Shown: positions 54,447 through 62,990 of the stretch, piece by piece | How the letters are laid out: the number at the start of each line of letters is the position of its first letter | How positions within the stretch are numbered: the stretch's first letter is position 1 | DNA from: Anaeromyxobacter dehalogenans 2CP-1 | GTDB taxonomy: Bacteria > Myxococcota > Myxococcia > Myxococcales > Anaeromyxobacteraceae | Assembly: GCF_000022145.1 (NCBI RefSeq) | Contig: NC_011891.1 | Coordinates: forward strand, 3,640,501-3,704,500 | Reading direction: 5' to 3' | Length of the DNA stretch: 64,000 nucleotides | Made by a program: the position numbers and the translations under genes | Notes under the pieces: generated by a model | What the model saw: the letters and a program-made list of their open reading frames with translations, nothing else | Databases searched by the model: none | Told to the model about the DNA's origin: nothing

Positions 54447-55292
54447 GTGATCCGGACGCAGGCGACCCTCGGCACCCGCATCGGCCGCTGGGTGATCGTG
54501 GCGGGGTTCGCGGCGCTGCTCGCGTTCCCGTTCTACTGGATGGCGATCACCTCGTTCAAGCAGACCTCGGACCTCTACGATGTCGAGCACGACCCGTTCA
54601 TCTTCAACGCGGCGCCCACGCTCGACCACCTGCGCTTCCTGTTCCACGAGACGCTGTTCCTGCGCTGGTTCTGGAACACCACGCTGGCCGGCGCGGCGGT
54701 GGTGGTCATCACGCTCCTGCTCGCGGTCCCGGCCGCGTACGCGCTGGCGCGGCTCACCGGCGCGGCGGGGCAGCAGCTCGGCATCGGCATCTTCCTCACC
54801 TACCTCATCCCGCCCACCCTGCTCTTCATCCCCATGTCCCGGGTCGTCGCGGAGCTCGGGCTGCAGGACACGCTCTGGGCCATCATCGTCACCTACCCGA
54901 CGTTCACCGTCCCGTTCTCGATCTGGCTGCTGATGGGCTTCTTCAAGGCCATCCCCAAGGACCTGGAGGAGGCGGCGCTGGTGGACGGGCTGACCCGGTT
55001 CGGCGCGTTCGTGAAGCTCGTCATCCCGATCTCGGTCTCGGGGATCCTGACGGTGGTGATCTTCTCGTTCACGCTGGTGACGCAGGAGTTCGTGTACGCG
55101 CTCACCTTCATCTCCTCGGCCGAGCACCAGACGGTGAGCGTGGGCGTCCCCATCTACCTGGTGCGCGGCGACGTCTACTACTGGGGCTCGCTCATGGCGG
55201 CCTGCCTGCTGGCGAGCCTGCCCATCGCGATCGTCTACAACGTGTTCCTGGATCGCTTCATCGCCGGCTTCACCGTCGGCGCGGTGAAGTGA
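54447..55292 (+). CDS. ABC sugar transporter permease, MalG/UgpE type
   Basis: A 281-residue permease with six helices; GTG start at 54447, 10 bases after the previous stop. The EAA coupling loop reads LEEAALVDGLTRFGAFVKLV. First helix: WVIVAGFAALLAFPFYWMAI, followed by the conserved TSFK. It completes the importer; nothing further downstream on this strand belongs to sugar metabolism. Confidence 0.94.
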   Translation: MIRTQATLGTRIGRWVIVAGFAALLAFPFYWMAITSFKQTSDLYDVEHDPFIFNAAPTLDHLRFLFHETLFLRWFWNTTLAGAAVVVITLLLAVPAAYALARLTGAAGQQLGIGIFLTYLIPPTLLFIPMSRVVAELGLQDTLWAIIVTYPTFTVPFSIWLLMGFFKAIPKDLEEAALVDGLTRFGAFVKLVIPISVSGILTVVIFSFTLVTQEFVYALTFISSAEHQTVSVGVPIYLVRGDVYYWGSLMAACLLASLPIAIVYNVFLDRFIAGFTVGAVK

Positions 55293-55484
55293 GGGGCCCG
55301 CGCCCACCGCCTCCGTCCGTCCTTCCGCGCTCGCGGTGAGCGGACGCTCGAGCCGCGTCCCTGCGTCCGCCCGCGGATGCGCCGGGCTCGCGCGCGCCCG
55401 CCCCGCGCCCCGCCTCCGTCGGCACCTCCCGGCGCGATGCGTACCGTAGCTGGGGCTTCGGGCCCCGGAACGGGAGGAACCGCC

Positions 55485-55967
55485 ATGTGGTTCGAACGAC
55501 GGAGCCGGGCGTGGGGCGGGAGCGTGCCGTCCTTCCTCGCGGGCGCCGCCCTCGGCGCGCTCGCCGCCGCGCTGCTCGACCCGCGCCGCGGCGCAGCCCG
55601 CCGCGCGCTGGTCCGGGACAAGGCCACCTCGGCCGCCCGCCAGGCGAGGCGCGAGGCGGAGCGGCGCGCGAAGGACGTGGCCAACCGGGCGCGCGGGAGG
55701 CGCCACGAGCTCGCGCACGCGGACGAGCGCGTGCCCGACGACATCCTGGTCGAGCGGGTGCGCGCGCACATGGGTCGTCCGGTGAGCCACGCCCGGTCGA
55801 TCCAGGTGCACGCCGACGATGGCATCGTGACGCTGGCCGGCCCGATCCTGCGGGACGAGGTCCAGGGCCTGCTCACGGCGATCGGGCAGGTGCGCGGCGT
55901 CCGCCGGATCGACAACCGGCTCGAGGTGCACGACGCGCCGGGCAAGCACCCGGGCCTGCAGAGCTAG
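55485..55967 (+). CDS. BON-domain protein with N-terminal glycine/alanine membrane segment
   Basis: A 160-residue protein. [20 protein letters not shown] leads into [20 protein letters not shown], a single hydrophobic segment followed by a DPxxG turn often seen before BON domains in myxobacteria and other soil bacteria. A basic helix follows, then the BON domain ([55 protein letters not shown]). BON domains bind membranes or phospholipids, often under osmotic stress. GGGAGG precedes ATG 55485. Confidence 0.88.
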   Translation: MWFERRSRAWGGSVPSFLAGAALGALAAALLDPRRGAARRALVRDKATSAARQARREAERRAKDVANRARGRRHELAHADERVPDDILVERVRAHMGRPVSHARSIQVHADDGIVTLAGPILRDEVQGLLTAIGQVRGVRRIDNRLEVHDAPGKHPGLQS

Positions 55968-56039
55968 GCGGGTGGCGCCCGCATGGGGGCCGCGCTGGCG
56001 CTTCGCACCGGCCTGGTCCTCCGCTATGACCTCGGTCGC

Positions 56040-56987
56040 ATGACCACGGTCGATCAGCTGGAGACGCACCGGGCGGCGCTCACCGGTCACTGCTACCGGA
56101 TGCTGGGCTCCGCCGCCGAGGCGGACGACGCGGTCCAGGAGACGCTGCTGCGCGCCTGGCGCAGCCTCGAGCGCTTCGAGGGACGCTCGTCGCTCCGCAC
56201 CTGGCTGTACCGGATCGCCACCCGGGTGTGCCTCGACGCGCTGGAGGACCGGGCGCGGCGGGCCCGCCCGGTGGATCTCGGGCCGGCCGGCACCGCGGCG
56301 GACGCGCTCGAGGCGCTCCCTGGGGAGCGCTGGATCGAGCCCATCCCCGACGCGCAGGCGATCCCGGCCGACGTCGATCCCGCCGAGCAGGTGCTGCTGC
56401 GCGAGAGCATCCGGCTCGCGTTCGTGGCCGCGCTCCAGCAGCTGCCGCCGCGCCAGCGGGCCGCGCTGCTCCTGGCGGACGTGCTGGGCTGGTCGGCCGC
56501 GGAGATCGCCGGCGACCTCGACACGTCCGTGGCGGCCGTGAACAGCATGCTGCAGCGGGCCCGCGCGACGCTGCCGGCGCGGGATCCCTCCGGCCCCGGC
56601 GCCGCGCTGTCGCAGGCCGAGGCCGTGCTGCTCGAGCGCTACGTGGACGCCTTCGAGCGCTACGACGTGGCGGCGCTCACCGCGACGCTCCGCGAGGACG
56701 CCTGCTTCTCCATGCCGCCGTTCTCGCTCTGGCTGCGGGGGCGCGAGGCGGTGGCGGCCTGGCTCACGGGCCCGGGCGCCGGCTGCCGCGGCTCGCGCCT
56801 GGTGCCCACCGCCGCGAGCGGCCTGCCCGCGTTCGCGCAGTACCGGCCCGCCGGCCCCGGCGTCCACCGCCCCTGGGCGCTCCTCGTGCTGGAGCCGGCG
56901 CCCGGCGGGATCGCCGCCTGGACCGCGTTCCTCGACACGGCCACCCTGTTCCCGCGCTTCGGCCTCCCGTCCGAGCTCACCTCGTAG
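56040..56987 (+). CDS. ECF-type sigma factor with SnoaL-like C-terminal domain (SigG/SigX5 type)
   Basis: A 315-residue sigma factor. Region 2 is [20 protein letters not shown] then [20 protein letters not shown]; region 4 is [20 protein letters not shown] then [22 protein letters not shown]-terminal SnoaL-type domain of about 110 residues ([53 protein letters not shown]) replaces an anti-sigma factor as the likely regulatory part. ATG 56040 is chosen on homology; the frame is open from 55983. It ends overlapping by 11 bases the convergent YCII-domain gene. Confidence 0.9.
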   Translation: MTTVDQLETHRAALTGHCYRMLGSAAEADDAVQETLLRAWRSLERFEGRSSLRTWLYRIATRVCLDALEDRARRARPVDLGPAGTAADALEALPGERWIEPIPDAQAIPADVDPAEQVLLRESIRLAFVAALQQLPPRQRAALLLADVLGWSAAEIAGDLDTSVAAVNSMLQRARATLPARDPSGPGAALSQAEAVLLERYVDAFERYDVAALTATLREDACFSMPPFSLWLRGREAVAAWLTGPGAGCRGSRLVPTAASGLPAFAQYRPAGPGVHRPWALLVLEPAPGGIAAWTAFLDTATLFPRFGLPSELTS

Positions 56988-57732
56988 CCGCGCTCAGGGC
57001 CGGCTCGGCGATGGCCCGCAGGTCCACCTCCGGGCACCCCACGGCCACCCCGTAGCGCTCGGCCCAGCCGCGCGCCTCGGCCAGCGACGGCACGTCCACG
57101 ATGACGTAGCCCCCCATCAGCTCCTTCGACTCGGCGAACGGCCCGTCCACGACGGTGACCCCGCCGCGCCCGAAGCGGAGGCGCTGCCCGCGGGCGCTGG
57201 GCCGGAGCGCCTCGTCGGCGAGCAGCACGCCGGCGGCGCGCATCTCCTCGAGCACGCGCCGGACCGCGCCCGCGCGCGCGGGCGGCGCCGGCTCCTCCGC
57301 CTCGGTGGCGGCGGTGGCCTTGTGGAGCGCCATGTATCGGCGCGTCGCCAGCCCCTCCGGCGCCGGCGCGACGCCGAGATCCCACGCCTCGGTCACCGGG
57401 CGCACGTCCACCTCCACGCCGTCGCCACCGAGCGCCTGGCCCAGGCGCGCGCCCCACTCCGCCGCGTCCTCGATCGAGGCGACGCGCAGGATCACGAACC
57501 CCGCCGGGAGCTCGTTCTCCGGCCTGAACGGACCGGCCAGCACCGCGCGGTGACCCGCGGTGAACCGGAGCCGGACGCCCTGCGCGCTCGACCGGAGCCC
57601 CTCGCCCGCGCGCAGCACGTCCGCGGCCTGCATCGCCGAGATCATCGCGCCCACCCGCGCGATCAGCTCCGGCCCCGGCCTCGCGCCCGCCTCCCACGCC
57701 GGCGTGGTCCGGTGCATGATCAGGAAGCGCAT
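56977..57732 (-). CDS. Tandem YCII/DGPF-domain protein
   Basis: A 251-residue protein made of two YCII-related domains. The second carries the signature [20 protein letters not shown]; the first has a diverged copy ([20 protein letters not shown]). DGPF/YCII proteins are usual neighbours of SnoaL-tailed or related ECF sigma factors and are presumed to be part of that signalling unit, though no activity is established. Start [20 protein letters not shown] follows GGAGG. The two-domain form probably folds as an internal pseudo-dimer. Confidence 0.88.
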   Translation of the reverse strand: MRFLIMHRTTPAWEAGARPGPELIARVGAMISAMQAADVLRAGEGLRSSAQGVRLRFTAGHRAVLAGPFRPENELPAGFVILRVASIEDAAEWGARLGQALGGDGVEVDVRPVTEAWDLGVAPAPEGLATRRYMALHKATAATEAEEPAPPARAGAVRRVLEEMRAAGVLLADEALRPSARGQRLRFGRGGVTVVDGPFAESKELMGGYVIVDVPSLAEARGWAERYGVAVGCPEVDLRAIAEPALSAATR

Positions 57733-57815
57733 CGGCCCACCTCCACCGCGGGTGATCGCGCGCCCTGCCGCTCGAACACGATGGCGGTCCCGTCCCTCGA
57801 GATCACCTGCCCCAT
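57720..57815 (-). pseudogene. N-terminal remnant of an alpha/beta hydrolase
   Basis: A 31-codon frame, MGQVISRDGTAIVFERQGAR..., starts at ATG 57815 behind a very good GAGGAGG site and overlaps the end of the DoxX-like gene. VISRDGTAIVFERQG is the opening beta hairpin of many bacterial alpha/beta hydrolases. It then runs directly into the ribosome-binding site and start of the YCII gene, so the rest of the hydrolase seems to have been deleted. Confidence 0.5.
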
Positions 57816-58285
57816 GACGCCTCCTCGGCCTCGCGGGCGGCGCGCCCCCGCAGCAGGGCCACCCGCAGCCGCCGGTCGCGCAGCACCAGGCCGCCCCAGA
57901 TCAGCGCGGCGACGTAGGTGGGGAACAGCACGTGGCTGAACAGCGGGTTCCCCACCCGCACCTGCGTCGCGACCGCGCCGCCCAGATACGCGGTGAGCAG
58001 GATCGCGCCGAGCGCCGCGGTGCGCGGGACGGCGTACAGCGCCACGCAGGCGAGCAGCGTCGCGCCGATCCCCACCACCGTGTCGAGCGGGAACCCGAGC
58101 TGCTGCGTCCCCTCCAGCACCGGCGCCGCCCGCACCAGCTTCCCCATGGCGTCGAGCGCGAGGAACGCGATGGCGAGGCCACTCAGCACGCGACCGGTCC
58201 ACACCGCGGTCCTCGAGGTCGCGCCCGCCTGCACCGGCTCCGCGCCCGCCGTGTTCCGCCCACCGATGTCCGTCGTCAGCTCCAT
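57803..58285 (-). CDS. DoxX-like four-helix membrane protein
   Basis: A 160-residue membrane protein with four helices: VLSGLAIAFLALDAMGKLVR, TVVGIGATLLACVALYAVPR, LGAILLTAYLGGAVATQVRV and FPTYVAALIWGGLVLRDRRL. The spacing and the LDAMGKL and YLGGAVATQVR segments match the DoxX-like/DUF4267-type family, which has no firmly assigned role. AGGAG precedes ATG 58285. It is first of a minus-strand group with the hydrolase remnant and the YCII gene. Confidence 0.82.
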   Translation of the reverse strand: MELTTDIGGRNTAGAEPVQAGATSRTAVWTGRVLSGLAIAFLALDAMGKLVRAAPVLEGTQQLGFPLDTVVGIGATLLACVALYAVPRTAALGAILLTAYLGGAVATQVRVGNPLFSHVLFPTYVAALIWGGLVLRDRRLRVALLRGRAAREAEEASWGR

Positions 58286-58380
58286 TGTCGTACTCCTGAC
58301 CTGTCGGGTCCGGGGCGCTCGCCCCTGGACGTGCGTGTCGGCGCCCATCCCGCCGCCCCTCGTCGCGACGATCGACGCCT

Positions 58381-58403
58381 CTCCGGATCGACACGGTCCG
58401 GAG
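58381..58403. promoter_or_regulatory. Inverted repeat in the divergent DoxX/lipoprotein region
   Basis: CTCCGGA-N9-TCCGGAG has perfect 7-base arms. It lies about 95 bases upstream of the DoxX-like gene and 175 bases upstream of the lipoprotein gene, so either an operator or a leader hairpin is possible. Weak evidence. Confidence 0.3.
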
Positions 58404-58576
58404 GGAATTCTCATCGAAGCGTGAGCGGGGGGTGCGCGGACGACCGTCACGGGTCGTAAACGCCCGCCGACCCCGCCGTGTAGGGGTGCGCCGCGTGGGG
58501 CGTCGCCTCGGCGCTCCCCGAGACGGCACCTTGACGCCGGGGCGATCGCGCCTGACGCGCGGTCGGGGAGGCGGCC

Positions 58577-60388
58577 GTGGAACGCGCGAGCTTGCGGGCG
58601 GCGGGGATCGTCGTCGGGGTGGTGGCGTGGCTGGGCTGCGGCTCCAGTAGCGGCGGAAAGCGGGAGACCTGCACGCCCACGGATTGCGCGGCGGCGGGCG
58701 CGTCCTGCGGCCAGGTGAGCGACGGCTGCGGCGGGTTCCTCCAGTGCGGCGGGTGCCCCGAGGGCCAGACCTGCGGTGGCGGCGGGACGGCGAACGCCTG
58801 CGGGGCGCCGGCGTGCCACCCGGCCACCTGCCAGTCGCTGGGGAAGAACTGCGGCCAGGTGGACGACGGCTGCGGCGGGCGGCTGGACTGCGGGAGCTGC
58901 CCGCAGGGCCAGGTCTGCGGCGGCGCCGGCACGCCCAACGTCTGCGGGACGCCGGCGGCGGGCTGCACCCGCACCACCTGCGCGAAGGAGGCCAAGACCT
59001 GCGGCACCATCCCGGACGGCTGCGGCGGGACGCTCGACTGCGGCGCGTGCGGCAGCGGGAAGGTCTGCACCGCCTCGAACACCTGCGGCCCCGCACCCTG
59101 CACGCCGACCACCTGCGCCGCCCAGGGGAAGGACTGCGGCCGCATCGACGACGCCTGCGGCGGCACGCTCGACTGCGGCGCCTGCCCCGAGGGCCAGACG
59201 TGCGGCGGCGGCGGCAACCAGAACGTCTGCGGCGTGCCCGCGCCCGCCCCGACGGTGCGCTGGTACGCCACCGTGAGCACCCCCGGGCCGGACGTGTACG
59301 CCGCGGTCGGCGTGGACGAGCAGGGATCGCGCGTCCTGCTCTCCACCACCATCGACGAGGCCGGGCCGGGCGGCGGCACGCTGCGCCTGGAGAAGCGGGA
59401 CCACGACGGCAAGGCGGTGTGGTCGAAGACCTTCACGTACGCCGGCTGGCCGGTGTTCCGCATGGCGGTCACGCGCCTCGGCAACGTGCTGCTCGCGATC
59501 GACCCGCAGTGCTGGGGCGACTGCACCGGTCGCCCGGGCATCGACCTCGGCGGCGGCGCGATCCAGGACTCCGCCCTGGTGAAGCTCGGTCCCGACGGGC
59601 GCTACGTCTGGACCGTGTCGCTGGCCGGGTCGAGCGTGAACCAGCTCGCGACCGACGACTCCGGCTCGGCGCTCCTGTTCCGTGCCCCGCGCCAGACGTA
59701 CGCGCCGGTGGTCGAGAAGTACTCCTGGGAGGGCAAGCAGCTCTGGTCGAAGGCGTCGCAGTGGGTGGACGCGATCTCGCTCGCGCCGACCGGCGAGGCC
59801 TACGTCGCCGGCCACGCCTCGAGCGGCCTCGTCGAGGGCGCGCCGGCGCCCGCCTCCGGCACCTGGACGGCGCAGGTGGTCAAGCTCGGGACCGACGGCA
59901 AGTTCCAGTGGTCGGTCCAGTCCGCGACCCTCGGCTACTTCAGCGGCATCGGGACCACCAGCAAGGGGACGCTGGTGCTGCTCGCCGACCGCGCCGGCAC
60001 GGTCACCTGGGGCGACTCGACGGTGGACAACGGCGGGCTGGTGCTGGCGGTGCTGGAGCCCGACGGGAAGCCGCGCTGGGCCCGCGGCGTGGAGCGGCTC
60101 TGGCCGGCGCTCCTGGGCGTGGACCCCACCGGCCGCGCGGCGGTCGCGGGCAACCCGACCAGCTGCCTGGCCGTGACCGTCCGCACGTTCGACCTCGCGA
60201 ACACGCCGCTCTGGACGCGCACCGTGCCGACCAACGGCCAGTGCGGCTCCACGCGCGCGCAGGCGCTCTCGTACGGCGCCGACCACGAGGTCACGGTGGG
60301 CGGCACGTTCGGCGGCACGATCGTCGTGGGCGAGGACACGCTCCTGCCGCAGGGAGACGACGGGATCGCGGTCGAGCTGGCGCCCTGA
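58577..60388 (+). CDS. Lipoprotein with four cysteine-rich repeats and a beta-propeller-like domain
   Basis: A 603-residue exported protein. GTG 58577 follows GGGGAGGCGG; the signal ends VVAWLGCGSS, a lipobox. Residues about 30-220 hold four copies of a roughly 45-residue unit with pattern CxPTxC-x5-CG-x3-DGCGG-x2-CGxC-x4-CGGGG-x2-N-x-CG (for example CGQVSDGCGGFLQCGGCPEG). The remaining 370 residues contain repeated blades with Asp-Gly-Lys turns and Trp (KRDHDGKAVWSKTF, KLGPDGRYVWTVSL, KLGTDGKFQWSVQS, EPDGKPRWARGV), resembling SBBP/PQQ-type propellers. Such repeats are typical of myxobacterial surface proteins. Function unknown. Confidence 0.85.
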   Translation: MERASLRAAGIVVGVVAWLGCGSSSGGKRETCTPTDCAAAGASCGQVSDGCGGFLQCGGCPEGQTCGGGGTANACGAPACHPATCQSLGKNCGQVDDGCGGRLDCGSCPQGQVCGGAGTPNVCGTPAAGCTRTTCAKEAKTCGTIPDGCGGTLDCGACGSGKVCTASNTCGPAPCTPTTCAAQGKDCGRIDDACGGTLDCGACPEGQTCGGGGNQNVCGVPAPAPTVRWYATVSTPGPDVYAAVGVDEQGSRVLLSTTIDEAGPGGGTLRLEKRDHDGKAVWSKTFTYAGWPVFRMAVTRLGNVLLAIDPQCWGDCTGRPGIDLGGGAIQDSALVKLGPDGRYVWTVSLAGSSVNQLATDDSGSALLFRAPRQTYAPVVEKYSWEGKQLWSKASQWVDAISLAPTGEAYVAGHASSGLVEGAPAPASGTWTAQVVKLGTDGKFQWSVQSATLGYFSGIGTTSKGTLVLLADRAGTVTWGDSTVDNGGLVLAVLEPDGKPRWARGVERLWPALLGVDPTGRAAVAGNPTSCLAVTVRTFDLANTPLWTRTVPTNGQCGSTRAQALSYGADHEVTVGGTFGGTIVVGEDTLLPQGDDGIAVELAP

Positions 60389-60405
60389 GCGGCCGCGCGT
60401 CGCCG

Positions 60406-60434
60406 GGACCCCGGGCCGTCGTGGCCCGGGGTCC
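60406..60434. terminator. Bidirectional hairpin, 12-base perfect stem
   Basis: GGACCCCGGGCC and its exact reverse complement flank a 5-base loop (GTCGT) between the convergent lipoprotein and carboxymuconolactone-decarboxylase-family genes. Confidence 0.55.
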
Positions 60435-60455
60435 GCGGCCGGCGCAGCAGCAGCC

Positions 60456-60947
60456 CTAGGCTCGTTGCGCCGCGGGCTCCGCGGGGGCACGGTTCGCGCC
60501 GACCTGGTACGTGCCGACGGGCGCCCGGAACGAGACGGCCAGGCGGTTCCACCCGTTGATGGCGACGATCGCCATGCTGAGGTTCACCAGCTCCGCCTCC
60601 TCGAACTCCTGCCGCGCCGCCTCGAACGCCTCGTCCGGCACGCCGGTCTGGCCGATGAGCGTGACGGTCTCCGTCCAGGCGAGCGCGGCGCGCTCGCGCG
60701 GCGTGAAGAACGGGGTCTCCCGCCAGACCGGCACCGCGTACAGCCGCTGCTCGGTCTCGCCGTGCGCGCGGGCCTCCTTGGTGTGCATGTCCACGCAGAA
60801 CGCGCAGCCGTTCAGGTACGACGCCCGCAGCTTCACCAGGTGGTACAGCGTCAGGTCCAGCCCCGAGCCCCGCACGTACTGCTCGAGCGCGTACATCGCC
60901 CGCAGGGCCCCCGGCGCGACCTTCCCGTGATCGATTCTCGGCTGCAT
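60456..60947 (-). CDS. Carboxymuconolactone-decarboxylase/AhpD-family protein, ECF41 partner
   Basis: A 163-residue protein that starts MQPRIDHGKVAPGALRAMYA at ATG 60947, behind GAGGAGAGG; upstream in-frame ATGs are rejected for lack of such a site. The family's redox motif is GCAFCVDMHTKEARAHGE (CxxC and a His in the AhpD arrangement). AhpD-like proteins reduce peroxides or act as redox partners. Genes of this family are the standard neighbours and targets of ECF41 sigma factors, and here an ECF41-like promoter lies just upstream. Confidence 0.92.
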   Translation of the reverse strand: MQPRIDHGKVAPGALRAMYALEQYVRGSGLDLTLYHLVKLRASYLNGCAFCVDMHTKEARAHGETEQRLYAVPVWRETPFFTPRERAALAWTETVTLIGQTGVPDEAFEAARQEFEEAELVNLSMAIVAINGWNRLAVSFRAPVGTYQVGANRAPAEPAAQRA

Positions 60948-60983
60948 GGCCTCTCCTCGTTGTTCGTGGTTCATGACCGGCAA

Positions 60984-61009
60984 GACGGGCGCGTCCCCGT
61001 CCCGTGACC
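60984..61009 (-). promoter_or_regulatory. ECF41-type promoter of the carboxymuconolactone-decarboxylase-family gene
   Basis: On the minus strand GGTCACG (61009-61003), 15 bases, then CGTC (60987-60984). ECF41 sigma factors recognise TGTCACA-N16-CGTC. Transcription would begin near 60977, 30 bases before the start codon. Confidence 0.55.
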
Positions 61010-61052
61010 GGCCGGCCCGCGACGCCCCGATCGGACCGGGCGACGGCATCGC

Positions 61053-61079
61053 GGTCACGGCACCGTCACCTCGATCGTC
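61053..61079 (+). promoter_or_regulatory. ECF41-type promoter of the sigma factor gene
   Basis: GGTCACG (61053-61059), exactly 16 bases, then CGTC (61076-61079), close to the ECF41 consensus. The same heptamer is used by the divergent gene. Transcription would begin within a few bases of the ATG, giving a leaderless or nearly leaderless message. Confidence 0.6.
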
Positions 61080-61087
61080 TCGGCTCC

Positions 61088-61996
61088 ATGATGACCACCT
61101 CCGCCACCACGCCTGGACACCCCGCGGAGCGGAGCTCGGCGTTCGAGCGCCTCCGCCCCCGCCTGTTCGGCATCGCCTACCGCATGCTCGGCACCGTCCC
61201 GGACGCGGAGGACGTGCTGCAGACCGCCTACCTGCGCTGGCACGAGGCGGACGTCGCGGCGGTGCAGAACCCGGAGGCCTGGCTGGTGGCGGTCACGAGC
61301 CGGCTCGCGGTCGATCGGCTGCGCCAGGCGAGCGGCGAGCGCCAGCGCTACGTCGGCGACTGGTTGCCCGAGCCGCTCGTCACCGGCGCCGCGCCTCCCG
61401 CCGACGCGCGCTCCGAGCTGGCCTCCGACCTGTCCATGGCGTTCCTGGTGCTGCTCGAGCGGCTCTCGCCGGACGAGCGCGCCGCGCTGCTGCTCCGCGA
61501 CGTGTTCGGCGCCGGCTACGCGGAGATCGCCAGGGTGCTGGACCGGAGCGAGGAGGCCTGCCGCCAGGTGGTGCACCGGGCGCGGCTGCGGGTGCGCGAG
61601 GGGCGGCCGCGGTTCGAGGTGCCGCTCGAGGCCAAGCACCGGCTGGTGGCTCGCTTCCTGGACCGGCTGGCCGCGGCCGACGAGCAGGCACTGCTCGCGC
61701 TCGTGTCCGACGACGCCACCTGGACCTCCGACGGCGGCGGCAAGGTCCACGTCGCTCGCGGGCTCCGCGGCAGCGCGCGCATCGTCCGGTTCATGCTGAA
61801 CGTGGCCCGCAAGGGCGCCGGCCGGACGCGGCGCGAGCTGGTGTGGGTCAACGGCGAGCCCGCCATCCTCACCACCCTCGACGGCCGGCCGTTCTCGACC
61901 ATCTCGTTCGCCACCGACGGCGAGCGCGTGACCGCGTTCTACGCGGTGCTCAACCCGGACAAGTTGCGGCGGGTCGAGCCCGCTCGGGCGCGCTGA
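61088..61996 (+). CDS. ECF41-family RNA polymerase sigma factor
   Basis: A 302-residue sigma factor (ATG at 61088 or 61091). Region 2: RLFGIAYRMLGTVPDAEDVL; region 4: LSPDERAALLLRDVFGAGYA then EIARVLDRSEEACRQVVHRA. It has all three marks of group ECF41: WLPEP in the linker, DGGGK and NPDKL in the SnoaL-like C-terminal domain, which replaces an anti-sigma factor and tunes activity. Its divergent neighbour is the expected carboxymuconolactone-decarboxylase-family gene, and both have matching promoters, so autoregulation is likely. Confidence 0.95.
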   Translation: MMTTSATTPGHPAERSSAFERLRPRLFGIAYRMLGTVPDAEDVLQTAYLRWHEADVAAVQNPEAWLVAVTSRLAVDRLRQASGERQRYVGDWLPEPLVTGAAPPADARSELASDLSMAFLVLLERLSPDERAALLLRDVFGAGYAEIARVLDRSEEACRQVVHRARLRVREGRPRFEVPLEAKHRLVARFLDRLAAADEQALLALVSDDATWTSDGGGKVHVARGLRGSARIVRFMLNVARKGAGRTRRELVWVNGEPAILTTLDGRPFSTISFATDGERVTAFYAVLNPDKLRRVEPARAR

Positions 61997-62001
61997 GCCG
62001 A

Positions 62002-62940
62002 TCAGCCGGGCGGGCGCCGGCGGCGCGCGACGTCGGAGCCGCCCGGTCCCGTGCGCCGGACCCACTCGATGGCGTCGCGCACGCGCCGGGGCACGAGCCG
62101 CCGCGACGGGTAGACCGCGAACAGCTCCCGCCCCTCCGGCTCCCCCAGCGCGCACTCCAGCGCCACCAGCCCTCCCGCGCGGGCGATCATCTCGGCCGGC
62201 GCGCGCACCACGCCGAGCCCCGCCAGCGCGGCCTCGACCGCGACGCGCGGGTCGGTCGCCGCGAAGCGCTCGTTCGGCCGCAGCTCGCGCACCACCCCGT
62301 CCGCACCCAGGAACCGCCACGGCCGGCCCGGGTGCGTCACCACCGCCGGCGCCCGCGCCAGCGTCGCCGCGTCCACCCGCCGCCGGCCCCCGAGCGCGCG
62401 CGCGACCACCTCCGGCGAGGCCGCCAGCGCGGACGGGATCGCCCAGAGCCGGCGCGCCACCACGTCGGCCTCGGCGACCGGCCCGACCCGGAACGCCAGG
62501 TCGAGCCCCTCCTCCACCAGGCTCAGCACCGAGTTGGTGAGCCGCAGGTCCACGCTGACGCGCGGGTGGGCCGCCGCGTACGCGATGAGCGCCCGGCCGA
62601 CCCGCTCCGCGCCCGTCACCACCGGCGCCGTCACCCGCAGCCTGCCGGAGGGCTCCTCCTCGCGATCGGCCGCGTCCTCGAGCAGGTCCCGGAGCTGATC
62701 GAGCAGCGGCGCCGCGCGCGCGAGCAGCCGCGCCCCCTCGTCCGTGGCGGAGACGCGCCGGGAGGTGCGGTGCAGCAGGCGGACCCCGAGCCGCTCCTCC
62801 AGGCGCGCCACCGCGCGGCTGACGGTGCTGGTCGGGACGCCGGTGCGCCGGGACGCCGCCACGAAGCTCGACTGCTGCGCCACCGCCACGAACAGCCGCA
62901 GGTCCCCCGGATCGATCATCTCATCCATGGCACGAAGCAT
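62002..62940 (-). CDS. LysR-family transcriptional regulator
   Basis: A 312-residue regulator; ATG 62940 gives MLRAMDEMIDPGDLRLFVAV, with ATG 62928 (MDEMID) equally possible. Helix-turn-helix: SSFVAASRRTGVPTSTVSRA then VARLEERLGVRLLHRTSRRV. Effector domain: PSGRLRVTAPVVTGAERVGR and EGLDLAFRVGPVAEADVVAR, of the subgroup that commonly controls divergent oxidoreductase genes. It is divergent from an SDR gene about 50 bases away, its likely target. Confidence 0.93.
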   Translation of the reverse strand: MLRAMDEMIDPGDLRLFVAVAQQSSFVAASRRTGVPTSTVSRAVARLEERLGVRLLHRTSRRVSATDEGARLLARAAPLLDQLRDLLEDAADREEEPSGRLRVTAPVVTGAERVGRALIAYAAAHPRVSVDLRLTNSVLSLVEEGLDLAFRVGPVAEADVVARRLWAIPSALAASPEVVARALGGRRRVDAATLARAPAVVTHPGRPWRFLGADGVVRELRPNERFAATDPRVAVEAALAGLGVVRAPAEMIARAGGLVALECALGEPEGRELFAVYPSRRLVPRRVRDAIEWVRRTGPGGSDVARRRRPPG

Positions 62941-62990
62941 ACCGGATCGTCCCGTTGATCACCCGCGCCGCCGCGGGCATGGATGCGTGC

